From Pokkaliibacter sp046614695 (GTDB taxonomy: Bacteria; Pseudomonadota; Gammaproteobacteria; Pseudomonadales; Balneatricaceae), in assembly GCF_046614695.1 (NCBI RefSeq), contig NZ_JBKKHQ010000010.1, positions 61,159-125,158 of the forward strand: 64,000 nt of DNA, read 5' to 3'. The notes beneath the pieces are model-generated. The model searched no databases. It was not told the origin of the DNA and was given only the letters and a program-made list of their open reading frames with translations. A program made the position numbers and the translations under genes. Positions within the stretch are counted from its first letter, which is position 1. Every line of letters starts with the position of its first letter. This document shows positions 34,250 to 43,608 of this stretch, one piece after another.

Positions 34250-35107
34250 ATGACCACTGCTCTCATTGCTTATCAGGGACACGAAGGTGCTTACTCTCAT
34301 CTGGCTTGCAGGCAGGTGTTTGAAAACCTGCCTACACTGGCCTGCGAGTCTTTTGCACAAGCAATCAGCAAGGTTGAGAATCAGGAAGCGGCGCTGGCAA
34401 TGATTCCGGTTGAGAACTCGACCGCTGGACGCGTTGAGGAAATCTACCGTCAACTTCCGAAAACCTCTCTGCACATCATTGGCGAGCATTTTGAGCCGGT
34501 AAATCACTGCCTTCTGGGGATCAAGGGCTCACGGATTGAAGATCTGAAGCAGGTACACTCTCACCCGCAGGCATTAGCCCAATGCGATACTCACCTGCGA
34601 GAGCTGAACATCGCTCCCGTGGCGGGTCTTGATACTGCAGGCTCAGCACTGAATATCAGTCAGCATCACGATGTTACTCAGGGTGCGATTGCCAGTAGTT
34701 TGGCCGCAGAGCTTTATGGTCTGGAGATACTGCGGGAAAACTTTCAGGACATGGAAGGTAACACCACCCGTTTTTTGATCCTCTCTCGCGATGCTCGCGT
34801 ACCCGTGTTTGAGTCACAAAAGCGCTATATCACCTCTCTAATGTTTCAGGTTCGTCACTTGCCAGCGGCCCTCTATAAAGCTTTAGGCGGCTTTGCTACT
34901 AACGGTATTAACCTGATCAAGCTGGAGAGTTACATGACGGGGGGAACACTGGAAGTGAGTCAGTTCCATATTGATATTGCTGCTCACATTGATGCCGAGC
35001 CGATGAAGCGCGCACTTGAAGAGCTCAGCTTTTTCGCCAAGGAATATCGCGTGCTGGGTACTTACGAAGCACATCCACTTCGTCGCACCCGCGCAATGAT
35101 TGACTGA
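34250..35107 (+). CDS. pheA: Prephenate dehydratase, monofunctional
   Basis: Phenylalanine-pathway enzyme turning prephenate into phenylpyruvate. The 285 residues begin directly with the catalytic domain (IAYQGHEGAYSHLACRQVF, then MIPVENSTAGRVEEIYRQL) and include the TRF catalytic motif in GNTTRFLILSR. An ACT regulatory domain (about 195-280) has LYKALGGFATNGINLIKLESYMTGG, expected to bind phenylalanine. The chorismate mutase domain of the usual gammaproteobacterial bifunctional PheA is absent. It is monocistronic and convergent with the hybrid kinase gene. Confidence 0.9.
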   Translation: MTTALIAYQGHEGAYSHLACRQVFENLPTLACESFAQAISKVENQEAALAMIPVENSTAGRVEEIYRQLPKTSLHIIGEHFEPVNHCLLGIKGSRIEDLKQVHSHPQALAQCDTHLRELNIAPVAGLDTAGSALNISQHHDVTQGAIASSLAAELYGLEILRENFQDMEGNTTRFLILSRDARVPVFESQKRYITSLMFQVRHLPAALYKALGGFATNGINLIKLESYMTGGTLEVSQFHIDIAAHIDAEPMKRALEELSFFAKEYRVLGTYEAHPLRRTRAMID

Positions 35108-35152
35108 CAATGAGACAAGCATTTCCAGACCTGACAAAGAGCGTTATCTATG

Positions 35153-38100
35153 TCAGGTTCGGGAAGTAGCAGCACGCTCAAGGTGCCGCGCGAGTACATC
35201 CCGCAACTGGTCATACTTGACTGGCTTGGGCAGGAAATCATCCATACCGGCTTCAATACAGACTTGCCGGTCCTCAACCGAGCTATTGGCAGTAAGGGCA
35301 ATAATCGTTGTACGTGCCCCTTCGGTTTCCTGCTCGCGAATAGTACGCGTGGCGGTGAGACCATCCATCACCGGCATTCGCCAGTCCATCAGAATCAGAT
35401 CATAGTCCGTGTTTTTCCAGGCAGTCACTGCAGCATCACCGTTATCGACCATATCCGCCTGAAGCTTCATCTTCTCCAGCATACGCAGAATGACCGCCTG
35501 GTTAACCTGATTATCCTCAGCAACCAGAATGCGATAGGCATGTTGGAAACCCGAATTATCCTCAGGAGTCAGCAGTTTGCTCTGGTGGGTTTCTTTCACC
35601 GGTAGCGGGATTTCAAACCAGAAATTACTGCCCTCGCCCGGCACACTATCGACATCAATATAACCGCCCATCTGACTGACAAGACGTCGACAGATCGCAA
35701 GCCCCAGACCTGTGCCACCGTAGCGACGAGTCGTTGAGGTATCCGCCTGAGCAAAGCGGGTGAAGAGCGAAGGTTTGAACGCAGGATCAATACCTATGCC
35801 TGAGTCTTCAACATTGAAACGATACCAGGCCACCTGACCCAGCTTACGCATCTGCATAACGCCCACACGAACATGGCCTTTCTCGGTAAACTTGACGGCG
35901 TTACCCAGCAGGTTCACGAGAATCTGTCGACAACGCTGCAAGTCTCCAATCACCCAGTCCTCACCACACTGATGAAGAATCATCTCGCATTCGAGGCCTT
36001 TCTGATTGGCTTGCCCCTTGATAACCTGAACAGAGGAAGCCATAAGCTCACCGATGTTGAAAGATTCCTGCGCCAGTTGCAGCTTGCCAGCATCCAGTTT
36101 GGAGAAGTCCAACACGTCATTCACAATTGACAATAACAGCTCGCCAGAAGAGCGGATGATATCGACCAGCTGCTCTTCATCCTCACCAAGCTCCGCATCC
36201 GCAAGAATATCGGCCACACCGATAATACCGTTCATCGGCGTTCTGATTTCATGGCTCATGCTGGCAAGGAAGTCGGATTTCGCCTGGTTTGCCTGTTCCG
36301 CTTCAAGCACCGCTTGTAACAGTTTCGCGTGAGCCTGCTTGGTCTGGCTGATATCACGTAAAACCACCAGCGCCCCTATATGGCCGCCACTATTGCTATA
36401 GAGAGGTTTGGCGTTAATCGAAATATAGGAAGTGTGGCCCTGACGTTCGAGACGGTATTCCTTATCCCAGATCACATGCTCCTGCAGTGCCTGAATGATA
36501 GGCTCGCCCTCATCATAACGCTCCCCGTTCTCAACGATAAAGCGCCCGCTTTTCCATTGATGAATACTCTCGGCATCTGGAGAAAGTCCCAGCACCCGGT
36601 AGACATGAAGGTTGGCCTGAAGAATCTTGCCGTTGAGATCAAGTACCAGCACACCGTCATTGAGATTATCGAGAATGTTCCGCAGCAATCGGTTCTGGTT
36701 CCCGATTTCAGTTTCCTGATTAATCAGCACCGAGACATCACTGAAAACCGCAATGTAGTTCGTGACTTCATCACGGTGATTACGAATTTCACTGATCGAC
36801 AGCCACTCTGGGAACAGTCTGCCGTCCTTGTTCTGGTTCCAGATCTGGCCTTGCCAGCTGCCTTTACTGGTGAGTGAATCCCACATTTCACGGTAAAAAT
36901 CCTGGCCGTGAATGCCTGAACTCAGCACATCCGGGAACAAGCCGCCGGGGAAAAGCCCTTCGATCTCATCTGAGGAGTAACCGGTAATATCAGTGAAAGC
37001 CTTGTTGACCGCCAATACGCGACTTTGTACGTCGGTGATCATGATGCCTTCCTGCGTACTTTCAAATACCTGCGCTGTCAGGCTCAAACGCTCTCGGGTT
37101 TCCAGCTGCTCTGTGATATCGCGGCAACAAAGAATGCCGGCTTCCGATGAAGTCACCACATCAAATGGCTGATAATGACAGGCAACGACCCGGGGTTTTC
37201 CGCGACCGACATGCAAAAGCAGCTCGTCATAACGGAAAGATTCACCTCGAACCAGCGCATCATGGATATCGCGCTGCAGGAAGCCCTCATCAAAATAATG
37301 ACCTTCTCGGGGCGATAACCATTGTGTCAGAGATTGTGTGCGCAGAAGCTCACTGTTTTCGATCCCAACCAACTGTCTGCCTGCCTGATTCGAACGCTGG
37401 CAGTAGCCCGCAGTATCAAGAACAAACATGGCTTCAGTCGTTGTTTCGAAGTAATCCTCCAGGCGGTTCTGTAGACGCTTACTAAGCTCTACCAGCGTCA
37501 GCAGACGCTCACCGGAAATCAGATAGTTGCCTTTAGGTTGAATACTAAAGCCGCTGGGGTCTTCCGCACCGGTGATAACCGCCAGCGTATGCTCCTGTTC
37601 CTGGCGAACCAGTGTGCGCCAGATCCGCAGCAATAAAGGACCGAGCAGCAACGCCAGGAGGCCAAGTAGTAAATAACTACCCCGAAGCCAGTTATTGGTC
37701 TCAATAATGGCCTGAGTTTCCATACCGATATTAATGGTCCCAAGACGCTTGCCCTGATCCACAATATCGACTTTACCCCAGTACAAAGAAGGATCATCCG
37801 CCGCCAGTTCAAGCTCGTCATCACGCAGATAATGACTGGATGACAGATCGCCAAGGCTCAAAATTTCACGGCCGTAGGTGCTGACAATATTCAGCGTACG
37901 AATACCCGAATCCTGCTTTTGCACCAGCGGTAATAAAAGCTCACGAAGCTTGAGGGTATCGCCCGCCGCCAGCGGTTGGGCAATCAAGGGAGGGAGAATC
38001 AGTTCGAGGCGATTAACCTCAGCGGCGAAGTGAGCTTCGCGCTCTTTATGAAGGGAGGAATAGGAAACAATGACGTACAGGGAGAGCAGTGCCAGTGCCA

Positions 38101-38155
38101 ACACCCCTACTCCCAATAAGCTCATCTCAAAGCGTGTCAGTCGAAGACGCAACAT
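35153..38155 (-). CDS. Hybrid sensor histidine kinase with three PAS-like domains and a receiver
   Basis: Membrane-bound sensor of 1000 residues. Two membrane segments (about 12-34 and 159-180) enclose a periplasmic domain of about 125 residues. PAS domains follow at about 230-345, 360-475 and 490-605, then HisKA with the phospho-His in FLASMSHEIRTPMNG (about 635). A HATPase domain shows the G boxes (GTGLGLAICRRLVSQMGG), and a C-terminal receiver (about 870-995) has its Asp in LILMDWRMPVMDG. There is no Hpt domain, so onward phosphotransfer needs a separate protein. It starts 43 bases downstream of the sohB stop, so the two may be cotranscribed. The signal is unknown. Confidence 0.88.
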   Translation of the reverse strand: MLRLRLTRFEMSLLGVGVLALALLSLYVIVSYSSLHKEREAHFAAEVNRLELILPPLIAQPLAAGDTLKLRELLLPLVQKQDSGIRTLNIVSTYGREILSLGDLSSSHYLRDDELELAADDPSLYWGKVDIVDQGKRLGTINIGMETQAIIETNNWLRGSYLLLGLLALLLGPLLLRIWRTLVRQEQEHTLAVITGAEDPSGFSIQPKGNYLISGERLLTLVELSKRLQNRLEDYFETTTEAMFVLDTAGYCQRSNQAGRQLVGIENSELLRTQSLTQWLSPREGHYFDEGFLQRDIHDALVRGESFRYDELLLHVGRGKPRVVACHYQPFDVVTSSEAGILCCRDITEQLETRERLSLTAQVFESTQEGIMITDVQSRVLAVNKAFTDITGYSSDEIEGLFPGGLFPDVLSSGIHGQDFYREMWDSLTSKGSWQGQIWNQNKDGRLFPEWLSISEIRNHRDEVTNYIAVFSDVSVLINQETEIGNQNRLLRNILDNLNDGVLVLDLNGKILQANLHVYRVLGLSPDAESIHQWKSGRFIVENGERYDEGEPIIQALQEHVIWDKEYRLERQGHTSYISINAKPLYSNSGGHIGALVVLRDISQTKQAHAKLLQAVLEAEQANQAKSDFLASMSHEIRTPMNGIIGVADILADAELGEDEEQLVDIIRSSGELLLSIVNDVLDFSKLDAGKLQLAQESFNIGELMASSVQVIKGQANQKGLECEMILHQCGEDWVIGDLQRCRQILVNLLGNAVKFTEKGHVRVGVMQMRKLGQVAWYRFNVEDSGIGIDPAFKPSLFTRFAQADTSTTRRYGGTGLGLAICRRLVSQMGGYIDVDSVPGEGSNFWFEIPLPVKETHQSKLLTPEDNSGFQHAYRILVAEDNQVNQAVILRMLEKMKLQADMVDNGDAAVTAWKNTDYDLILMDWRMPVMDGLTATRTIREQETEGARTTIIALTANSSVEDRQVCIEAGMDDFLPKPVKYDQLRDVLARHLERAATSRT

Positions 38156-38198
38156 ACTTCCGTTTCCTTCACCTCAGGCTGACACGCCTGCACCCAGC

Positions 38199-39254
38199 TT
38201 AACGATGGAAACGGCTTGAATTGAGCCACTGATCCACTTTATCGAGTGTCTGGGTACTGATTGCGCCAAAGATATTACCAATTCGTTCTTGCAGACCTTT
38301 TCTGGCAGCATAGTGCATCCAGTATACATCTGCGCGCTCACAGGCCTGCATGATCCATTGATCACTGGTCATAAGCTCATCAACCATGCCGATGTCGATA
38401 GCCTGTTTGCCATACCAAACCTCGCCGGTCGCCACCTTGGCAATGTCCATCTCGGTGCGGTAGCTACTCACCATATCCTTAAACAAGGTGTGAGTCTCTT
38501 CAAGATCATGCTTGAACTTCTCGCGTGCCTTGTCGGTGTTCTCGCCCAGCATGGTCAGGGTTCGCTTGTACTCACCGGCCGTAAGAATTTCGACATCAAC
38601 ATCGTTTTTCTTGAGCAGACGGTGAATGTTAGGCACCTGAGCAACCACACCAATAGAGCCCATCACCGCAAAGGGAGCGGCAATGATGCGGTCCGCGATA
38701 CAAGCCATCATATAACCACCGCTGGCGGCGACCTTGTCAACACAGACCGTCAGGCGAACACCCGCACTACGGATTCGCTCCAGTTGAGATGCTGCCAGGC
38801 CATAGCCGTGAACCATACCGCCAGGGCTTTCAAGGCGAAGCATCACTTCATCTTTTTCAGGATTCACCAGCGTCAGAATCGCGGTGATTTCCTCGCGCAG
38901 ATGTTCAACACCCGAAGCCTTAATATCGCCGTCGAAATCCAACACATAAATCCGACCTTTTTCTACTGTCTCTTCAGGGTCAGCTTTTTTGCTTTCTTTC
39001 GCCTTACGCTTCTCTTCTTTTTTCTTTTCTTTCAGCTCTTTTTTCAGTAGCTGCTTATCCCAGATTTCGTGCTTAAGAGAGTCTTTCATCTCATCCAGCC
39101 ATTCGTTCATATGACGAACTTCCAGATGCCCCTCTTTACGCTCCTTGCCCCCTTTACCGGCAACTATCAGCATGAGTAATCCGCCGATGATCAACACGAT
39201 CAGGGTGAGGCTTTTGGCCAGAAACAGCCCGTAATTGGCCAGAAATTCCAACAT
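38199..39254 (-). CDS. sohB: Inner-membrane peptidase SohB (S49 family)
   Basis: Signal-peptide-peptidase-like serine protease of 351 residues. One N-terminal membrane anchor (LTLIVLIIGGLLMLIVAG, about 14-32) is followed by a long charged helix full of Lys/Glu (KKELKEKKKEEKRKAKESKK, about 68-90), then the protease domain. In that domain, LRLESPGGMVHGYGLAASQL carries the oxyanion glycines, the nucleophilic Ser lies in KVAASGGYMMAC, and the general-base Lys follows in GEYKRTLTMLGENT. AAGGAG precedes the ATG. It is upstream of the hybrid kinase gene on the same strand. Confidence 0.9.
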   Translation of the reverse strand: MLEFLANYGLFLAKSLTLIVLIIGGLLMLIVAGKGGKERKEGHLEVRHMNEWLDEMKDSLKHEIWDKQLLKKELKEKKKEEKRKAKESKKADPEETVEKGRIYVLDFDGDIKASGVEHLREEITAILTLVNPEKDEVMLRLESPGGMVHGYGLAASQLERIRSAGVRLTVCVDKVAASGGYMMACIADRIIAAPFAVMGSIGVVAQVPNIHRLLKKNDVDVEILTAGEYKRTLTMLGENTDKAREKFKHDLEETHTLFKDMVSSYRTEMDIAKVATGEVWYGKQAIDIGMVDELMTSDQWIMQACERADVYWMHYAARKGLQERIGNIFGAISTQTLDKVDQWLNSSRFHR

Positions 39255-39331
39255 GAAAACTCCTTATAAATCGCACGCTGTCGCGCATCATAGCAAGGCA
39301 GAGTAAAAGCCTACCAGCATTGTCATTGCTT

Positions 39332-40141
39332 TTAGCGGGAGACTTGTGCCAGCCAGCGATCAATCAGCTCACGGGCGATAGAAACGGAAGGCGGCATATC
39401 CGGTAACTCATCGGCTGACCACCAGCGCGCATCCTCGATTTCGCCGGGCTGACACAGAATATCGCCACTCTCATACTCAGCCTCAAAACCCAGCATGAGT
39501 GAATGGGGAAATGGCCAGGACTGACTACTGACATAACGCACGTTTTTAACGCGGATAGCGGTTTCCTCAAAAACCTCACGATGTACCGCCTGCTCGGCGG
39601 TTTCACCCGCTTCAATAAAGCCGGCAAGCGTTGAGTAACGTCCGGCAGGAAAATGCGGTGCCTTGGCCAGCAAGGCACGCTCCCCCTGGCGTACCAGCAC
39701 AATAATGCAGGGTGATAAACGCGGATAAGCACGATGATGACATGCTGGGCACACCTGAGCGACCTCGCCTTGCAATGGCTCAGTCTTATGACCACAGCGG
39801 CCACAGAAACGATGGTCACGCCACCAGGTATTAAGCTCCGCCGCACGGGCAAGCACTACAAAATTATCAGCTCCGGCATCCAATAACGCTGCTCGAAGCC
39901 CTACTAGCGTATAGCTATCGAGGTGTTCAACCTCCGCCGTCCAGAGCTTGAAGCGATCACCGGAATCCAGGGTCATCTCGCCCACTGGATGAAAGACAGA
40001 ATCACTGACTATTTCCGCCAGTCTGTCCCAGGAAAGCAGCCATTGCCCCGCTGAGGTTACCCAAACCTGACCGTCATACATGAGCAGTAGTTGGTCATTG
40101 CCGCCGGGTTCTCCATTCACAGGAACAATGTCAAAATTCAT
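39332..40141 (-). CDS. nudC: NAD(H) pyrophosphatase NudC
   Basis: Nudix hydrolase of 269 residues that cleaves NADH and removes NAD caps from RNA in E. coli. The zinc site is visible as CGRCGH and CPACH (about 105-125). It is followed by ARYPRLSP-type residues and the Nudix box GFIEAGETAEQAVHREVFEETAI (about 170-195). After it comes the SQSWPFPHSLMLGF segment, the family mark of NADH-specific Nudix proteins. It lies between sohB and the divergent nhaB. Confidence 0.93.
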   Translation of the reverse strand: MNFDIVPVNGEPGGNDQLLLMYDGQVWVTSAGQWLLSWDRLAEIVSDSVFHPVGEMTLDSGDRFKLWTAEVEHLDSYTLVGLRAALLDAGADNFVVLARAAELNTWWRDHRFCGRCGHKTEPLQGEVAQVCPACHHRAYPRLSPCIIVLVRQGERALLAKAPHFPAGRYSTLAGFIEAGETAEQAVHREVFEETAIRVKNVRYVSSQSWPFPHSLMLGFEAEYESGDILCQPGEIEDARWWSADELPDMPPSVSIARELIDRWLAQVSR

Positions 40142-40419
40142 TGCAGATACCTATTCTTTATGACAAAAAGGGCTTATGACAAAACGGACGCGATTACCGT
40201 TGTTTGTATAACCAGAATCATTACGACAAAAAGACCCTAGCTGTCCTGATCCCGTCATCTACACTTAGGGCACCCATTACGCATCGCCGATAACATCTCA
40301 GCTATGCCGGTGTTTGGACAGTAGAATAACCCAAATGAATCCATGATCGCGGAGACAGACACGCTGTGTCTCAAACTGCATGGGAATCGAGCAACGTTGA
40401 GAGTACATAGGATTGGATC

Positions 40420-41928
40420 ATGGCCGGAAATCTAAGCCAGGCTTTTTTCAGAAACTTCCTGGGGAACTCCCCCATTTGGTACAAAAAAACTGTCATCGCA
40501 TTTCTGATCGCTAACCCGATCTTGCTGATGAGCGTCGGACCCGTCGTCACCGGCTGGATTCTGATTTTTGAATTTATCTTCACTTTGGCTCTGGCACTCA
40601 AGTGCTATCCACTGCAGCCAGGAGGTCTTCTGGCATTGGAAGCCGTTGCTATTGGCCTAACCAGCCCGGATGCGGTTTACCATGAGGTCAGTAATAACCT
40701 CGCTGTTATCCTGCTGCTGATGTTTATGGTGGCTGGCATCTACTTTATGAAGAGCATGCTGTTGACCGTTTTCACCCGAATACTGCTCGGGGTGAAATCC
40801 AAGACCAAGCTTGCCCTGCTCTTCTCGCTTTCCTCTGCTTTTCTTTCAGCCTTTCTCGATGCGCTTACAGTCACTGCGGTTCTGATCAGTGTTTGCGTTG
40901 GCTTTTACGCGGTCTATCACCGGGTTGCCTCTGGCAAAGTGCTGCATCACCCTGATGATCACGATCACTCTGATGATGTCAGCGTGGGCGATACCCATCA
41001 GACCGACCTGGATAAATTTCGTGGTTTCCTGCGCAGCCTGCTTATGCATGGCGCTATTGGTACGGCATTAGGTGGCGTATGTACGCTGGTAGGTGAGCCT
41101 CAAAACCTGCTGATCGCCGATAAGGCCGGCTGGCACTTTATTGAGTTCTTCGTCCACATGGCTCCGATTACCATGCCGGTTCTGGTAGCCGGACTGGTCA
41201 CCTGCCTGTTCCTGGAGAAGTTTCGTATCTTTGGCTACGGCGACCGCCTGCCTGATAGTGTGCGTCTGATTCTGAAAGAGTTTGCCGCCATCGAAGATGC
41301 CAAACGCACGGATCGTGAGCGCATTATTCTGATCATTCAGTGTGTTGTTGGCGTTCTGCTGATTCTCGGTCTGGCATTCCATATGGCAGAAGTTGGCCTG
41401 ATCGGTCTGATGGTGATTATCCTGTTGACCGCGTTTAATGGCGTAACAGATGAGCACCAGATTGGCCATGCCTTTGAAGAAGCCATGCCCTTCACCGCAT
41501 TGCTGGTAGTGTTTTTCTCTATCGTGGCGATGATCCATGACCAGCATCTGTTCCAACCCATTATTCACTGGGTGCTGCTGCAGGATCCGGTGGCCCAGCC
41601 AGCCATTTTCTTCATTGCCAACGGCGTACTGTCTGCCATCAGTGATAACGTCTTCGTTGCCACGGTCTATATCAATGAAGTTCAGGCTGCATTGCAGGCA
41701 GGAGAAATCACCGTCGAGCATTTCAACAAGCTTGCCGTGGCGATCAACACCGGCACCAACATCCCAAGCGTTGCAACGCCCAACGGTCAGGCGGCATTTC
41801 TGTTCCTGCTGACCTCAGCGGTTGCTCCGCTGGTAAGGCTTTCCTATGGCCGCATGGTGCTGATGGCCCTGCCCTACACTATCATCATGTCATTTGTCGG
41901 ACTCATTGCCGTGACTCTGGCGCTTTAA
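40420..41928 (+). CDS. nhaB: Na+/H+ antiporter NhaB
   Basis: Inner-membrane antiporter of 502 residues. It aligns by eye with E. coli NhaB from the start (FFRNFLGNSPIWYKK, EFIFTLALALKCYPLQPGGLLALEA, LLLLMFMVAGIYFMK). The conserved FLSAFLDALTVTAVLISVCVGFYAVYHRVASG is present, and the conserved C-terminal repeat includes NIPSVATPNGQAAFLFLLTSA. A cytoplasmic His/Asp-rich loop (DDHDHSDDV, about 177-188) is visible. It exports sodium and supports a marine lifestyle. The 278-base leader holds an inverted repeat (GAGACA/TGTCTC, 40352-40372). It is monocistronic, with a strong terminator downstream. Confidence 0.95.
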   Translation: MAGNLSQAFFRNFLGNSPIWYKKTVIAFLIANPILLMSVGPVVTGWILIFEFIFTLALALKCYPLQPGGLLALEAVAIGLTSPDAVYHEVSNNLAVILLLMFMVAGIYFMKSMLLTVFTRILLGVKSKTKLALLFSLSSAFLSAFLDALTVTAVLISVCVGFYAVYHRVASGKVLHHPDDHDHSDDVSVGDTHQTDLDKFRGFLRSLLMHGAIGTALGGVCTLVGEPQNLLIADKAGWHFIEFFVHMAPITMPVLVAGLVTCLFLEKFRIFGYGDRLPDSVRLILKEFAAIEDAKRTDRERIILIIQCVVGVLLILGLAFHMAEVGLIGLMVIILLTAFNGVTDEHQIGHAFEEAMPFTALLVVFFSIVAMIHDQHLFQPIIHWVLLQDPVAQPAIFFIANGVLSAISDNVFVATVYINEVQAALQAGEITVEHFNKLAVAINTGTNIPSVATPNGQAAFLFLLTSAVAPLVRLSYGRMVLMALPYTIIMSFVGLIAVTLAL

Positions 41929-41952
41929 GCGGCGTTAGGTCAGCGGTCTAAT

Positions 41953-41987
41953 AAAAAATCCCCTGCCAAATGACAGGGGATTTTTTT
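41953..41987. terminator. Bidirectional terminator after nhaB
   Basis: A6-TCCCCTG, 8-base loop, CAGGGGA-T7. It lies between the convergent nhaB and HD-GYP genes. Confidence 0.9.
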
Positions 41988-42038
41988 ATCCTTTCGCCCG
42001 TAAGAAAAACAACAGGCCTTAATATTTCAGGCTCTGAA

Positions 42039-43595
42039 TTAATGTTTCAGATCCTGAGAAGAGGATTCTTCATCCAGATAATGCAGACGAACAGCCTCCA
42101 AAGCATCGATCTGCTGCATAAACACCGCCACCAGCTCCGGATCAAAGTGCTTGCCCTTTTCGCTTTCAATATGGGCCAGGGTTTTCTCCAGTGACCAGGG
42201 CTCCTTATAGCAACGCGGCGAACACACAGCATCAAACACATCCGCCAGCGCAACAATGCGGGCATACAGATGAATTTCCTCACCACGCTTTCCAGATGGA
42301 TAACCTGAGCCATCCCACTTTTCATGATGCTCAAGGGCAATCACTGCCGCGGCATTAAGAATTGGTCGCTGTGAGTGCCTTAGAAGCTCGTACCCCTGAG
42401 AGGAATGCGCTCGCATGACCTCACGCTCCTGATCGGTATGTACACCCTCCTTATAAAGAATGTGATCAGGCACGCTGATTTTTCCCAAGTCATGTAAGGG
42501 TGCGGCATAACGCAGAGTCTGCGCCTGCTCTTCACTCAACCCATAGGCCTTGGCCAGAATGTAGCAATATTCTGCCACCCGCTTCACATGCTGGCCGGTC
42601 TCATGGCTGCGCGACTCCACCGTTTCCCCCAGCAGATACACAATCTCGCGCTGGGTTTCCTCCACCTCATCACGCAGACGAAGGTTATCAAAGGCAATTG
42701 CCACATTGGTCATGAACAGCTCAAGCAGATTACGATCCAGCTGGCTGATCAGGCCGCCGCCTTCCAGATAGAAAACCAGCGCCTGATCATGACCGTGATG
42801 ACATACCAGCACTGCGGTTTCCTGCGTAAACAGATGCTGCTCCATGGCCATCGCCTGCATAATCAGGGTTCTGTCGGTAAAGGACAGCGCTTCTGAGTCA
42901 TTCATCGTAGTACGGCGATTGGCATCAATAGCGACCAGGACTTCCAGCCCTTCATCTTTTGCAAGCGCCAGATATTGCCGGTGCACACGAATCAGCACAC
43001 CTTTATCGAGATGCAGAAGTCCGGTGAGCTGCTCGACCACGCCTTCAAGCAGAGTCATTAAGGATTGGCGCTGAAAAATATTGGCAGAGGCTTCAATCAC
43101 CTGCACCAACCCACGACGATTGCCATCAATGGTCATGATGTCCCGGTAACTGCGAAGGCTGGCATACATCAAGGTCGACAGTTTCTGGGCGGTAAGTTCG
43201 GTTTTAGCTTTGTAGTCGTTAATGTCGTAATCAACGATGACGCGCTGCTCAGGCGCCTGACCAGGCTGCCCGGTGCGTAACACCAGGCGCATGAAGTGGT
43301 TATTGAGCTCGCTGCGAATATAGTCGACCAATGCCAGGCCAGCATCATCTGACTCCATCACCACATCAAGTAGCGCCATGGCAATATCACGATGACGCTC
43401 ACGCAGGAGTTTGCGAGCCTCAGAGCCGGAATAGGCATTTAAAAATACCAGTGGACGGCCATCAAAATTGAAGTGTTTAAGCGCCAGCTGGGTAATCTGG
43501 TGTACCTCAGGCTCATCATCGACGACCAGCACATACCACGGCGGACGCGTCGATTCCGGCCTGTGGCGCTCAGGTGCAAAAAGGTCATCCAACAT
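42039..43595 (-). CDS. Response regulator with DUF3369 and HD-GYP c-di-GMP phosphodiesterase
   Basis: Cytoplasmic 518-residue protein. The N-terminal receiver (about 20-150) has an acidic pair in VVDDEPEV and its phospho-acceptor in ALLDVVMESDDAG. A DUF3369 sensor-like domain follows (about 155-320). The HD-GYP domain (about 325-505) shows HETGQHVKRVAEY, HDLGKISVPDHIL, HSSQGYELL and HHEKWDGSGYPSG; the metal-binding His/Asp residues and GYP are intact, so it should hydrolyse c-di-GMP. It starts 13 bases after the sensor kinase gene and is very probably that kinase's partner. Confidence 0.9.
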   Translation of the reverse strand: MLDDLFAPERHRPESTRPPWYVLVVDDEPEVHQITQLALKHFNFDGRPLVFLNAYSGSEARKLLRERHRDIAMALLDVVMESDDAGLALVDYIRSELNNHFMRLVLRTGQPGQAPEQRVIVDYDINDYKAKTELTAQKLSTLMYASLRSYRDIMTIDGNRRGLVQVIEASANIFQRQSLMTLLEGVVEQLTGLLHLDKGVLIRVHRQYLALAKDEGLEVLVAIDANRRTTMNDSEALSFTDRTLIMQAMAMEQHLFTQETAVLVCHHGHDQALVFYLEGGGLISQLDRNLLELFMTNVAIAFDNLRLRDEVEETQREIVYLLGETVESRSHETGQHVKRVAEYCYILAKAYGLSEEQAQTLRYAAPLHDLGKISVPDHILYKEGVHTDQEREVMRAHSSQGYELLRHSQRPILNAAAVIALEHHEKWDGSGYPSGKRGEEIHLYARIVALADVFDAVCSPRCYKEPWSLEKTLAHIESEKGKHFDPELVAVFMQQIDALEAVRLHYLDEESSSQDLKH

Positions 43596-43608
43596 GAAAA
43601 ATCTCCAG

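Noticed and set aside
40352..40372. Inverted repeat GAGACA/TGTCTC upstream of nhaB as an operator
   Set aside because: Only 6-bp arms, a single occurrence and no known regulator; too weak to list as a site.
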